Assembly (NCBI GenBank): GCA_015657535.1
Contig: JADHZB010000854.1
Coordinates: 1,608-65,423, forward strand
Direction of reading: 5' to 3'
Source: Nephromyces sp. MM_2019
Lineage: Eukaryota; Apicomplexa; Aconoidasida; Nephromycida
Length of the DNA stretch: 63,816 bases
Shown here: piece by piece, positions 36,663-49,286 of the stretch
How positions within the stretch are numbered: the stretch's first letter is position 1
Layout of the letters: each line of letters opens with the position of its first letter
Position numbers and translations under genes: made by a program
Notes under the pieces: model-generated
Database searches by the model: none
What the model saw: only the letters and a program-made list of their open reading frames with translations
Told to the model about the DNA's origin: nothing

Positions 36663-38208
36663 TTAAAATTTCATACCTGTGGCTTCTAACCACTGGAACC
36701 CTTTAAATAATTTTAATGATAAGTAAAATCGGAAAATATTAGTGTTTATCTTCTTACCATGTCTGTTTACCCTGTTCAGTATAGTAGTAAGATCCAGCTT
36801 CAGATTCTTGAAGTCTTCTAATGATAAAAGAAAGGAAGCGATCTCTTCTCTTCTCTTGTTTGCAGCAGTTAAATTAGAAATGAAAGCTTGAGAAAACATA
36901 GTTTTTTGTTTAAGGAAAGGCACTATCCCACTTTTGTCACACTTTGTTATGTTTCATGTGAGGTTTATGTGATTGATCAAAACTCTTACTTCAGGATTGC
37001 TTGTTGTAGCCTAGCCCAAGGTTAATCAATTGTGTTGAGAAAAAGAATATCAACATACTATGAAAGCTTTAGGTTCCGAAGTTCCTGAGAATACTTCAAG
37101 GTTGCATTTAGACTTGTGATTCTTGGAAGGGTCCCATAATATGCGAAAGAAGGCTTCCATAGTATTTGAAACTAATTCTTCAAAAAGCTTGGCTTTTCAG
37201 TGACCAAAGTAAATAATTTTAATACCAGGTGAGATGTGATACCACTTTGGATGCTCCAAAATAAGTCTAGTGTGCCGATCGCCAAGCTTGAAGGAAAAAC
37301 CGTAATTTTCAATTTACTTGAAGTATAATTTAATCACATTTTTGGGATTTCTCAACGAGAGTAAGATGACATCTATTGAGTCTTCAGGAGGCTTTATTAA
37401 TTGCACACCTTCCTTTAAAAATGAAATTAAATTTACATTAAGCAAAAAGTCATAGAATTACCATGTTTGTCGATTTTCCGATATTTTCTACTGCTTCATC
37501 GTCAGTGCAATAATAAAATTTTTGATTAGGATGAGTCGATTTAAGGTAGGATAAAAGATATTCCTCAATTTTAGCAACATTTGGTATTTTGTTTTCTCCC
37601 ATCATAGAATTAAGAACCAACAAAAATTCTCCCAAATCACCACCTAAAGTGATGATTTATTTAACACAAGTGTTGCATTAAATGGTTACAAACCTGGCGA
37701 TGATAGTGCTGGTTCTTTGTTTCGATCATCCATACAACTTATATGATGGCCATCAATCTTTTCAAATTTGATATCAACCGTTTGTCCATACAACTTCCTT
37801 ATTTCAGTCATGCTTAACCCTTTTTCTGAGGAGTGATCTTCAAATATTTTTACTTGGTTTGCCAAGCTATAAAAGAATTTGGAAATGTCTAGGAGTAAAA
37901 GTTCAATCTTACCAGTTTATTGGATTGCTATGTAACTTTATCGTTGCTAAAAGTGTATTAAACCGCGAAATTAATATCACCTAGACATTGAAATTTGGAA
38001 TAACTATATCATCTTAATAAACTTTACTGGTTTGTGCACAATTGCAAATTGCTCTGTAACTTTTCCCTTGAAGATCTACGAAGCCCGTTACAAATGTATT
38101 TTCTTTATCAGCATCAGCATTGTTGACTGAGTCAACACAATTGAAAGCCCAACTAACAATCACCAGACAAATTACATTGAAAAATTTACTCATTTTGTGT
38201 AAGTGCAT
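36663..38208 (-). CDS. Secreted protein resembling LCIB-type beta-carbonic anhydrases
   Basis: Minus-strand exons: 38028-38208, 37913-37946, 37694-37866, about 37644-37461, 37412-37318, about 37290-37227, about 37196-37065, and about 36940-36663 containing a small intron. The N-terminus has a signal peptide (KFFNVICLVIVSWAFNCVDS). The mature part contains GHHISCMDDRNKEPALS followed by GGDLGEFLLVLNSM, then YYCTDDEAVENI, LGDRHTRLILEHPKWYHI and MEAFFRILWDPS. From memory, LCIB/LCIC-family proteins share this order: a C-x-D-x-R site, GGD-GEF, a G-x-x-H-x-R-L motif and an AFF-LW helix. LCIB enzymes hydrate CO2. Here the third motif reads GDRH where I expect GCGH, so a metal ligand may be missing. 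The C-terminal exon (RREEIASFLLSLEDF) is unassigned. Convergent with the LRR gene; the stops are about 200 nt apart. Confidence 0.6.
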
Positions 38209-38446
38209 TTTCAAAATATAAAGGTTTACTCCCTGATTTTATTGTAACTACTTTATTTAACAGACAAGAATAAAAAAAATACTTAGTAAGTTTTCAAGTG
38301 TAAATACATTTTAAAATTCATTGGATAGCATAAATTTGACTTGCTTTTAAGTCTTATTTTTTAGCTATATTAAATGCCATATATTTGTTTTTTAGAAAGA
38401 CAGATTGCACATAATTCTCAATTTAATAAGAAAAACCCAAAGTGAA

Positions 38447-40057
38447 ATGTACAAGTTTAGCTTTTTGTTAATTTTGTTTCCCTTTCAGATCACTTTTGTG
38501 ACTCCATTATCTCTAAAATTTTTGAAAATAAGTTACGCTCCATACCCAATTGCAGGCCCAAAAGGCATCCAACCTGTGAGAGTTAGCGATGGTAATTAAA
38601 TTTTTCAATAAGTTTTTATATTGGATTATGTGTTCTCAAACATAAGATCCGATACCACATATCGGAAATGTACTCCCAAAATTTTATATTCCCGAGGAGT
38701 CAGTATACCAGTTTGATAGCCCTATACTGTCGACTTTATTAGGCTGGTGCTATGCTATGATACTACCTGGGGCCATATGGTGTACCGGAACAGCCCGTAC
38801 TTTTTTTATGAGAAATTGGTTTTCCAGTTAGTTTTCTTAAAAAACAGTAGCTATAACTAACATCTGACTTAAGGCATCAACATGATGTTAATATCCTTTA
38901 CCTTATTGACAAAAGTAAGAATTTCTAAGCTAATTATAAAGTATGATCTTTTCACCTATGTATAATCAAGGTTTTGATTCACTTTGAGATCAAGGACACT
39001 GGAATGATAATTGTTATATTCACAGCTCTAATGATTGGCTACTATAGGTAAAATTCTTTTCTAAATATAGGACAATTTTTTGAATTTAAATCAGTTTCAT
39101 CTATTATCAAAATTTTCGTTATTTGATTTCCATATGGACAGCTTATACATTTATAAATATTATTAATATTGTAATTTTTTGTAAGGCATCTAATTATTAT
39201 AATGGTGAGAAATAAATTTGAAGTAATAATTTTTGTTTTGAATTTTGGTTTAAGGAAATCTAAATACCATTTCCATGGTATTATTAACAGTTTGCCTTTT
39301 CTTAATCATTGAAATTGTTAGTAGCCTTGTTTATTCAATAAAAGCTGACATACACTTCTCCAAGCTTGAAGTTTTTGGACGCGTTTCTGTTCAAAATACT
39401 TGTTGCGGGTTTGTTAATATCGAATATGAAACACTTGAAATTAATTGGTCTAGGTTTGTGTGTGCTTTTGGGGCCACAAGCTGTATATCATTTTTGTCCA
39501 AAAAAGTTTTCAAACTTTATTTCAGCCCATTTGATGGTAAGAAGTTAATTTAAACAAAATAAAATTACTGAGCTTTGAGTAGTTGTGTCGTTTACAACTT
39601 ACCCAAGCCAATTTAGATTTGTGGATCCATTTTGCGTTTTGCTATTGATTTTACTGTTCATTTTAGCAACTATAGGCATATGGCTGTCTTTTTATAGAGG
39701 TATGTAAATTATTTTATTCAGAGTCATAGAGTCTACAGAATAATAAAATACAGATAAAAAGGTAGGAGTATCACCAGGTTTTGGTAAGCTTTTTATGAAA
39801 TGGTTTAAGAAAAGTATCACCAAATCACCAAGTCCCTTTGATAAACAAGATATTGGGATCACGAAACTTGGAACATTTTCTTAACTTTCGTGGACTTTTG
39901 GATAAGCTAGGATATCCTCCTGGTAATTTAAGAATCAACATAAATAATTATATTTCAGAAACAATAATCAAATCTAGGAGATGAATATATAAACGAATCT
40001 GAAACGATTTCTGACTCAGAAATAGATATCATGGATATATCTAAATCCCGTCTTTGA
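38447..40057 (+). CDS. Multi-pass membrane protein, unknown
   Basis: Multi-exon plus-strand gene. The chosen ATG at 38447 opens with a hydrophobic segment (KFSFLLILFPFQ), then TPLSLKFLKISYAPYP. It continues with an exon reading VLPKFYIPEESVYQFDSP and LLGWCYAMILPGAIWC. Later segments are membrane-like: MIIVIFTALMIGYY, VLLTVCLFLIIEIVSSLVY and FCVLLLILLFILATIGIWL. Between them lies a beta-like loop (FSKLEVFGRVSVQN). The tail after the last span is acidic and Ser-rich (INESETISDSEIDIMD) and ends SRL with TGA at 40057. I estimate five membrane segments. It shares a 238-bp divergent upstream region with the LCIB-like gene. No family recognised; several linking exons are uncertain. Confidence 0.55.
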
Positions 40058-40470
40058 CTTTTAAATGCTGAAGTGCTTCATTGAAAATTTCCTTTTGAGG
40101 ATAATAGATACAAGCACTTGAAAAAATACTATAAGTAGTAATTATTATTTAAGAATTAATGCAAATAATAGTTTTTTTTTCATAAAATTTTAAAGCTCGA
40201 AAAATCTTGAAAAGCTCGAGTTTCTATAAAATTATTTCTAAAATAACAATTAAAAGTCTGAAGCTGATCTGTTTTTCACTATTTATATACGAGGTTTATG
40301 TAGCTTGAAAAGGTCAGTATGGACGAGTATAAATAACTTTATCGAGTTTGCTTTTCAAATTGGATAAATAAAGAGTGTATTTTATATTTCAAACTTATTA
40401 TAAAGTAATATTTATACTCCAAAAAGATTTAGTTTACAACAAATATATTTTAAAAAGCATTAATATCTTT
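40058..40470. other. Spacer between convergent genes
   Basis: AT-rich sequence between the stop codons of the membrane-protein gene (plus) and TRAPPC5 (minus). Nothing else identified. Confidence 0.45.
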
Positions 40471-41665
40471 TTAAGAAAAGTGCTGTTTTTCTCTTTCCAA
40501 AACTTCGGGTAGAAAATTGATAAGAATTGTTGTGCTCTTTTTGTTGTTGCCTTCTTCCACGGTATGAGCAGTAACTTCTGCAGGCTGAAATGTCAATCAT
40601 TGTATGTTGTATCATAAGTTTTTATAGTAAATGCTAAGCTAATAATCTCACAAATTCAGCACTGCATAAGACTCCTTCAACAATCCCAGCAGCGTATGCA
40701 CCACAATTTATAGAGCCATAATCCTGCAGGTGTATAATTAAGTTAAGGAGATATAATATCCATCAGATTAGTCTAACTTACCCTCGGGATTGAGATAAAT
40801 TTACTGAGTAGGAATGATTTGTCGTTTATCATATCTGAAAGGAAGTATGATGCATTTCAAATCCGATTTTGGATATCAGATTTAATCAATTTGAGAAACT
40901 GACGATCATCAGATAAAAATATTTAAGATGTAACTTACATTCATTTTCACTTTGTTGCCCTTTCATGAGGTCACCTTGGTGTCCAAATAAATATCTCCAG
41001 CAATTCTGAGCTATGAAGCTTAGGATGGATCTGATTCTTATCTCACGTTTGTTACCTTTTTCTCGATAGCATAACAAATCCAGGATCTTGTAGCCTACTC
41101 TAATCCCCATTTCATGTAACCTTAAGAAATATTAAATATAATGTGAATTGATAGTTGTTTATCCGTAAAAATTAAAATTATACGAAACCATTTACAAATA
41201 TTTGTCAATAGTCTAAGAGCCCAAATTTGAGCAGCTTAAGGTTGGATTTAATTACCTATCTTCCATGTTATAGCCTCTTTTGGCTTCTGCAAGGCAGTAT
41301 TGGACCATTTCGGAGAAAATAAATGCATATGCACTCAAACTAACCTGAGTTAACAGATGTGTAAAAGAATTTTATTCAATATCCAAATTTTACATAAACA
41401 CCTTTTAAGTTTTAATTTTGTTTGTATGATTATTTATATATGATATCCATAAGCATGCTTATTTGTAGTCACTTCAATATAGAGTGTAAATCAATATCAG
41501 TATTCTAGTTCGGATGTTTCTAAATCAAGATTATAAAAGGGAATTGTATCTTCAAGGTTTGTGCATATTTGTTATCCTCCCTACATCATTGCGTGACTTA
41601 GCTAAGCTTTTTTCAAGTTGTGCAACTTGGAGCTGAGGTTGCGTTTTGTCCGCCTTATTTTGCAT
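40471..41665 (-). CDS. TRAPPC5: TRAPP complex subunit 5 (Trs31/TRAPPC5)
   Basis: Minus-strand exons: 41585-41665, 41256-41344, 40939-41120, then short exons near 40850-40785, 40723-40655 and 40590-40471. The protein begins [16 protein letters not shown]. Family landmarks in order are [77 protein letters not shown] and [12 protein letters not shown] followed by KSTTILINF. These match human TRAPPC5 block for block, including the REKG and LFG motifs. TRAPPC5 is a core Bet3-family longin-like subunit of the TRAPP tethering complex that activates Rab1/Ypt1 in ER-Golgi traffic. The length of about 190 residues is normal. Exon phases for the three 5' exons were checked and close. Confidence 0.93.
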
Positions 41666-43014
41666 TTTGATCATTTAGAGAAGCTTATGAAATAAAATAA
41701 TAGTGATTACAATTTTCTACATCTTAAGTGAGTTTCACTGATTTTTAAGGAAAAGTAATAATGAGAGTATAATAGGAAACTAAATAAATGTTTTAGCTAA
41801 ATCAAGAGATAATGATAATAAACATATGAAATGGAAGTATATTGGTAAACGACCAAAATATATGCTCTAAGTTGAGCTTTATCATCCAAATTAGCTAATA
41901 AGTTAAATGACATATTATAAAATATTGTATTTGGAGTTTGATCGTAAATTTTAAAATTTTGTCTCTTAGATATTAAAGTAATAAAAATAATACATTGATA
42001 ACTAAGGAACTGTTTAGACCATTTTATTCACAGAAACATACTTATCTTGCATACTTATTTATTATAAGTTATGCTTTAATGTATTAACACAATAAAATAA
42101 CATGACTTTCCATGATATGAGCACCTATCACATATATATATGTTTTTAAAGCTAAGCCCAATTTAATACAATTGCGTGAGCACTGACAATTGAACTTATG
42201 CTTATCACTGTTTTATACTTAAATAATTATCAGCTTCTAGATTAACTATTAAGTTATTTTGACACTATTTCACAAAATATTAATTTTGACCACCTATTTA
42301 TTCGAATTATTGAATCCGTAATATGATATGAAGGAATTATGGTTATAACAAAATGAGAACTTTTTGAGAAGACACCATTACAAATAAGTAATCAACTCAG
42401 ATGACTAAACTGGTGACTATTTGACAACGCCTGTGTATATGAAGTAGGCTAAATCATTTGTGACCTTGATTACTCATATAATCCTTAAAGGCTTAAGATT
42501 CACATATTTATAATCTTAGAATAAAGACTAATAGGTTAGTTACCCCTACACAATCATTTATACAAATAAAAGCAAATTATGTAAATAACATGATTGCCTC
42601 GATATACATTCAACTTAATTTTATCAATGTTAACTTAATTTTGTTTCGAATATAAATTAAGTAAGATAACTTCACTAACCATATTTTTCAGAATACTAAC
42701 AACAAAGTTAGGCTATAATCAATTTTCCATTTCGTTTTAGGCATGTCACAAATATATATTATAGAATATAGATAATGAATTACTATTTTGTACACATAGA
42801 GAGACTAGACTTAACACAAACAGGAAGTCGATAACTCCTCCATAGCATAGTTTTTAATTGAATATGTAACCCAATAAGAAACACAAATACCTATAAAACC
42901 ACAAGAACTACATTAATAAAAAAATTATAACAGTGAACCTACAATTAACTTATCCTTCAGTACATTATAATATCGCATATGATATTCTGATACAAAGAAA
43001 GAGCTTGAAATAAA
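41666..43014. other. 1.35-kb intergenic region between divergent genes
   Basis: AT-rich spacer between TRAPPC5 (minus) and the syntaxin gene (plus). No exon, tRNA or repeat array was seen. It presumably carries both promoters. Confidence 0.5.
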
Positions 43015-44750
43015 ATGTCATTTGCTGATGGATTTCATTCCAATAAGGCCTATAACCAAGATGGTATGAGATATACTGAATTTTCATATAATTTTAATTT
43101 TTGATCTCAAAAAATTTACTTTTACTAACCTGAAATTGATTAAATAATTATTATCTTTTTCTATCTAAGCTTATAAATTCTCAAACTATCCTTTGTAACC
43201 TACATTTCTCTTTTGAGCATTTGGATTGAATTTACTTAAAAATACAATTACTTATTTTTAACAATTTAATGATTGTATTAAATCGAATTAGTAAAATCTA
43301 ACAATATTTTTCACCAAAATTGTTGCTGATTTCAACAGACATAGAGCAGAACAAAGCTTTTGATTATGAATCTCATATAAGGACTAATATCAGGAAGATT
43401 AGGAGCAACATTTCTTACGTGGAAGAAAATGTATTAATTATTTGTAAAATAATCTGTATATTTTATACGACTTTAAAATATTTTTTGATTTCAGCTTGCA
43501 GAATTAACTAATGAGACTGCTTCTCATAGACTGAAGGAGTCTCTACAAACTTATCTAGGAGAAACAAATGCAATTATAACAGAAACTCAACAATTATTCA
43601 AAGAGTTAGGCTTTATTTTATACACTTAAATTTACTTTTACTTTATAAATTTAACTCGTATTTCAGCTGGACAATCTATTTAGCAAGTAACCCTCTTGAT
43701 AAACAAAAAAAGAAGTTTTCCTTCAGTAAACTTATTAGCAACTTCGATTTTGAGGTAAACACACTTCTTAACAAGTAATTAAATCACTACTTATTTGTGT
43801 ATTTCAGATCCGTAGAACACAACAACTTTCAAATAACGTTAATGAAGCTCTAAACCGTGTTTTTAACTCAACTCAAAACCCAATGGCTGTCGATGGGTTT
43901 GCCACTAATGATAACACACGGAAATCTCAGACAAGTGTAACTTTCACTAATACAACAATCCATGGAAACAAAGACCACGTTCTTTCAGATGAAATAGAAG
44001 GATTTATATCAGATTCTATTGGGGAACCCTATTATCAAGATGGTTTAGTTTTGTTAGTAACTTTTAAGCCATGACATGAAAAGTTTTGAGAATAAAAATC
44101 ATCTACGAATTGATACATTCTTCTTTTTCAGAAAATTTGATGAAAGCGAGGATGAATATCTTATTAAAGTATGAGCTCATAAATTTCATAATTTATTTCG
44201 AAATTCGACTTTAATTTACGCCAACAGAGACAAATCAAAGAGGAAAAGCTTTCAGGGCTGAATAAAATACGAAGCCAAGTTGTACAAGTATGTTTGTCAA
44301 AATCCTCAAGTTATTTTTTAAAATATAAATAAACATTCCATTGACTATAAAAGGCACACCAAGCGTTCAAAGATCTAGCCGGACTCATAGTTCAGCAAGA
44401 TGAAGAGCTTGAAACAATTGAATCAAACATGGATCATAGTTATATTGAAAGCACGTATGTCTATCATATTATTTTTTACCTCACAATACTTATATTTATA
44501 TACTTATTCAGTAAAGCAATCAATGAACTGGAAAAATCTTATAGATATTATTTGCGTAGGAGAAAGAGGTTTGAGAATCAATCAGTATTTATTTACAATC
44601 AATGATGTATCTTATATATGTTTTTTTGCTCACATTAGAAGGATAGTCTTAATAGCTGCTAGCATATTTGTAATATTTGTTTTATTGTGGATGACTACGG
44701 GATTACCATTCAGTTTGTTTTCATCATCGAAAAGGCAACTCAAGAAATGA
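43015..44750 (+). CDS. Qa-type syntaxin (t-SNARE)
   Basis: Multi-exon gene starting MSFADGFHSNKAYNQDG. The N-terminal helical region reads FDYESHIRTNIRKIRSN, ELTNETASHRLKESLQTYLG and ITETQQLFKELDNLF, like a syntaxin Habc bundle. A low-complexity linker follows. The SNARE motif reads FKDLAGLIVQQDEELETIES and NMDHSYIESTKAINELEK, with a Gln at the expected zero-layer position. After an arginine pair comes a C-terminal anchor (IVLIAASIFVIFVLLWM) and a short tail ending KRQLKK. The order Habc, SNARE, single anchor fits an endosomal/vacuolar or plasma-membrane Qa-SNARE; the core looks closest to syntaxin 7/12 or Pep12, but subtype is not certain. The product would mediate membrane fusion. Confidence 0.85.
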
Positions 44751-45069
44751 ATTCCTTGAGCCTATATTTAAAAGATTCGAGTCTTATTGAAATTAGATAA
44801 TCAAATCTATGTAATTTATAAAAAACCTTTTGATATAATAATTTAAAATTTTCAAATTCAAAGCATCTTTAACTTATTTTCAAGTGATTTAGATTATATG
44901 CCATTAATTGTATGGGCTAATAAATTATGTTAGGATATTTTTAAACATTTCAATCTGAAAAATTTATGGTAAGTTAGAGTTGAAAAATAATATCATAAAT
45001 TCAAATAGAATTCGAAAATCCAAAAAAAAATCTAGAAAATTTCGCAAGATTTAAATAAGCTGATTCAAA
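44751..45069. other. Spacer between convergent genes
   Basis: AT-rich sequence between the stops of the syntaxin and ATP synthase delta genes; nothing identified. Confidence 0.45.
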
Positions 45070-45799
45070 TTATTGAGCTGCCCTCATAACTGCACTACAA
45101 AGCTCTTGTCTGTAAGAAGTAATAGAGGTTAAATGTATTGTTTAAAATTAAGCTTACGAATAGTGAGTTTAAGACATTACCCAAGAAGACTTCTGGCCTT
45201 GTCCCATTCATCAGCAGAACCAGCTGTAGATTGGAGAAGATCTTGTAATACTTGAGCAGTCTTCTCCTTATCGAGGAATTCGGTTGGAACTAGTTCGACA
45301 CCAATTACTTCAGCAGTTGTGTTTGGGTTATCTTCTGTAGGTCTATTTAAAAAAATATAATTTCAAATTGTTGAGGTGAAAATGAGGTAAAAGAGTTAAT
45401 GGAATTGTTAAATAAGTATTACCCTTCGATCAAGCATAGACCATCTGAAACAAAGTACTGTGTTTCTTTAGCACTATTAGCAGCTTTAACAGTTATAACT
45501 CCATTTCTCAAGAAAGAGACAAAGGGTGAGTGCTGTGCGCTGATTGTCATCTCTCCCTCAACACCTGGTAAAGTTACGGAAGCTACCGGGGTGTTTTTGA
45601 AAGGGCACTCTGATGGAGAGCTCAAAGTTAATAACAAACGATTTGAATCTCCAGATGAATCAGTTGCAAAATACCTAGGGTGGATACCACTGTAATAGTT
45701 AGTGAAAGATGTTGATGTGTGCTTACAGAGAGTATTCGATCTATTTGTTAATGATTTTGTTGCCAAAGATTGGCTTCTACGAAGAAAATTGCCAAACAT
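45070..45799 (-). CDS. Mitochondrial ATP synthase F1 delta subunit
   Basis: Three minus-strand exons: about 45422-45799, 45181-45341 or so, and 45070-45110 or so. The N-terminus is a mitochondrial presequence: basic, hydroxyl-rich and ending near HPRYFATDSS. The mature protein has the beta-sandwich signature of the delta subunit (bacterial epsilon): LLLTLSSPSECPF, VASVTLPGVEGEMTISAQHS (H-x-P region) and NGVITVKAANSAKETQYFVS. The helical end is AEVIGVELVPTEFLDKEKTA with a final SAVMRAAQ. The subunit is part of the central stalk coupling rotation to ATP synthesis. Length of about 190 residues fits. A plus-strand open frame over exon 1 is a shadow. Presence implies a complete oxidative ATP synthase, which argues against Cryptosporidium parvum-like organisms. 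Confidence 0.93.
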
Positions 45800-46525
45800 T
45801 ATCAGAATAATTCATAAAAATTATCCGGCAATATAAGTAATTTGAAAAAGAAAAATTTCTGGGGCTCTAGTTATATTTTTCAACGAAAGCAGGAAATAAT
45901 TAATTTATAATTCGGTATAATATGGCACCAACCTTTAACACGAAGTGTACCAAATGTTCAAGATGTGTTTGAGTTTTATCACATATGGAAAGTGTCAAAT
46001 TATATTTGCAATAACATGACTAATCTTACTAAAAGAATGACCAGAGCTTATAATATATAAGAGCAGCTTACCTATAGAATGTGGTAGAGCTGCTTTGCTT
46101 GGCAAATTTTTTCTCTAGATCGTGTTTGTATAGTAAGTATCTAATTGCTTAGTTCACAGCTGAGTAAATGTGTGTAAATGTGTATATGTGTGTTTGTGTT
46201 GGTGGGCAAGCTTTAATCCTAAAGTCAATAATAATAATTTTAGCCACTAGCATGAGAATTCGCTATATGTGCAAATTTTTTTTATTTATCTGTGCAAAGG
46301 ATTTGTTGGTATTAACTAAATAAATGTGATTAAAAATGAGTAATGGCGAAAATTGTGTGTTTAGCTAGGTAATAGTGTTTAGTGTACCTTTATAGTTATA
46401 GCTCATGATAGTTTTGTAACTACACTTAAAGAGTGTAAAGGTATAAAACCTGTGCTGTTCATAAAAAGTAGAAGGTAGTTATTTTAGTATAAAGACCCTT
46501 AAAACAATGTAAATAGAAATAAGAA
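45800..46525. other. Intergenic between divergent genes
   Basis: Spacer between ATP synthase delta (minus) and cathepsin C (plus). One short TG run near 46165-46205 and otherwise plain AT-rich sequence; no gene seen. Confidence 0.5.
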
Positions 46526-49232
46526 ATGGAGAGTCTTGCCATACGTTCATTCACATTGCCAAGAATTGGCGTTTTTCTGAACTTAAGGACAATTTTCATA
46601 GGTTTTGTGATTATTAATAATTTGTTGATTTATAAAGCAATGGCTGACCTACCAATTCATGCTTTGATGGTAAGTTTCAAGTTATTTTTTAAGCTAATGT
46701 GAGTTTATGAATAATGAAATTTTAAAGCACCAAGTTTTGGGCCTCTGGCAATTTATACCAAGTAGAACAATGGATAATAAGCCACTTAATTGTGGTGGAG
46801 GTATACCAAATCAAAATTTGGAAAATCTATCTACAGGTAATAAAAATGTTAAAGATTTTCTACTTATGTTGTAAAATTTTCCAGAGCTTTCTGATTATAA
46901 ATCTTGGATCAAGGTCAAAAATATAGTCTCATTACTTACCAATATTTGTGAACACTTAAAAAAGCTAAATTATGCACTTGATAAACCTATAAATTTGATT
47001 CTCACATCAAAGACTTTTAATAATCCTGTGAACACTCCAAATGGAAAACATTTAAGATATCTCGCTGTGGTTTCACCCTATGACAGCAATGATATAATCG
47101 GCAGTTGGACGATGGTTTATGATCAAGGTTTTGAAGTAAAGTTGTCCAATATCACGTATTTTGGTAAGTTACAATAGTATAATTTGGAAAATTAAAAACG
47201 TGACTCAGGTTTTATCAATTACAAGGAAAAAGATTCTGACAAATGCCAATTTAAAAACAGTATGTTTTTGCAAAGAATTGATATCTATTAAATATTGTGA
47301 ATTTTGGAATAAAAGGTGATAACGAGGATCGATTCGGAAATATAAAATGCTACATCACTGGTTAAATATATACCTATATCTAATTGCTATATTATAATTT
47401 TCTTAGATCCTAAACGTATTAAGTTAGGATGGGTTTATATTAATTCAAAGGATCAATATAAATGGGGCTGCTTTTATGGAGAAAGAGTAGAAAATACTAC
47501 GCAGATCATAAATCAGGAATCTTCATACGTAATTGAAAGGAAGTTGCCACAATTAAAAGAAAAAAGTTCAGTTCAGGGATCTTCACACCCAAAGCTAAAG
47601 TGCGTAGCGTATATGAAAATTACTTCAATGGATAAATTTCAATGGATTTTAGACAAAATTTAGGAAAAAAAATTGGGAAGAATGGACTAAACTATATGTT
47701 TTACTCAAAGCGAAAGCAATATTATCCTATTCAAGACTCAATGTTTTATAGATTACCGGCATTTTCTCAGAAAAAAAAAAGTATTTTATTCGAAATAATT
47801 TTATTTAAGGGGTTATCATATAAGTTTGTAAGGATTATATCATTCAAGTAATTATGCTTGTTCAAAGCAATCTGTATTCCAATCTGAAGAAACTAAAATG
47901 AATTTATCTTTGCCTAAACAATGGTAAGTGTGAACATTGTTTTGCTTACAAGTTAATATCTCATTAGGACATGGGGAGATCCATTTAACAAGAATTCCTT
48001 ATCTAAATTTCAAAGAAACATAATTAATCAGGGAAATTGCGGAAGTTGTTACGCAGTTTCTTCCGCTTATGCACTAGAAAAACGATTCGAAATAGCTTTG
48101 ACTAAAAAGTACCCAGAATTGCTAGGAAGTTTTAAAATGCCCGAACTTTCTCCTCAAAGTATATTAGATTGCTCAGTAATAATAAAATAAGAAGTCTAGA
48201 TATTATTTACAAAATTTTAAGTTTTATAACCAAGGTTGCAATGGTGGATACCCTTTTTTGGTGGGTAAGCACGCAAAGGAACTAGGTTTCAGTAATACTC
48301 AATGCATGCCATATAATGGTAAGAATTAACAATTGATTAAAATTCTTGGTACTTATTAGCTTTTCAAGCCGGAGATGATGGAAAAAATTGTAAAATAAGG
48401 TGATTTGATATCTTTAAAATGTAAAATAACTTTTTAATATAATGTTTAGGCTTGAAGAGGCTCGTTTAGATGAGGAAAATGATGAGTGCGTAGAAGATAA
48501 AAGATGGTGCTTATATCCTAGAATATACTTATTCTCCCATATTTAATGCAATTTTATGCAGGTTTGCAAAAGATTACCATTATGTGGGAGGGTGTTACGA
48601 GTGTTGTAATGAGCAACTTATGCGAGAGGAGATATATAAATATGGTCCTATTATTGCTGCCATAGATGTACCGGAAGAGCTATTCAACTATCAAAATGGT
48701 CAATTCTTATTTGAGTTATTTGAAATTTGAATTATTGTTCTTAAAGGTATCTTTGAAGTTGAGTCAAAGAGTCATGGCAAAGTGTGTGATATGCCAGGAC
48801 ATAACTTCAATGGTTAGTGAAATGGAAATTAATTAACTAAAAAATTCTATACACCTTATTCAAGGGTGGGAATACACTAATCATGCAATTACAATAATTG
48901 GATGGGGTGAAGAAGCATTGGGTAAAAAAGAAAATAGAAAGTTTTGGATCGTCCGAAAGTAATAAAAATATATTTTAACCTGCATACTAAATTTAGATAA
49001 AATTTATACCTGCTAAAGCACATGGGGAAATTCCTGGGGCAATCAAGGATACTTTAAAATGTTGAGGGGAGAAAATCTAAATGGTATTGAATCACAGGCA
49101 GTAGCTATTGACCCTGATTGTGAACGAGGTGCTGCATTATCTCTGCTAACTCAAAGGTTGGAAAAGTTTTGATTTCTGTTAATATTTATTCTCATGAGTG
49201 ATTTCAGAGTTGAAGTAAGCTCCAAGTTATGA
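46526..49232 (+). CDS. Cathepsin C / dipeptidyl aminopeptidase (C1 cysteine protease)
   Basis: Multi-exon gene. Exon 1 (46526-46669) holds a hydrophobic signal sequence (FIGFVIINNLLIY) followed by ADLPIHALM, the start of the exclusion domain typical of cathepsin C. Exon 2 (from 46728) reads HQVLGLWQFIPS and LNCGGGIPNQN. The papain-like domain has the catalytic Cys in INQGNCGSCYAVSSAYALEK, the His in YTNHAITIIGWGEE and the Asn in TWGNSWGNQGYFKM. Other C1 landmarks are LSPQSILDC, CNGGYPFLVGKHAKE, YVGGCYECCNEQLMREEIY and YGPIIAAIDVPEE. The enzyme removes N-terminal dipeptides in a lysosome-like or secretory compartment; in Plasmodium and Toxoplasma homologues act in the food vacuole or secretory organelles. 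The last small exon ends VEVSSKL with TGA at 49232. The triad is intact, so it should be active. Confidence 0.93.
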
Positions 49233-49286
49233 AAATGGGTGTGTAAGGATTTGGCAATTCATGGGCCAGCAATATTTAGGCAAAAG

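Noticed and set aside
44400..44750. A single 116-codon open frame read as one protein
   Set aside because: Its first half is a different frame running through the SNARE exon and an intron; only the last part (membrane anchor) belongs to the syntaxin.
45399..45695. Plus-strand 98-codon frame
   Set aside because: Exact shadow of the ATP synthase delta exon on the opposite strand.
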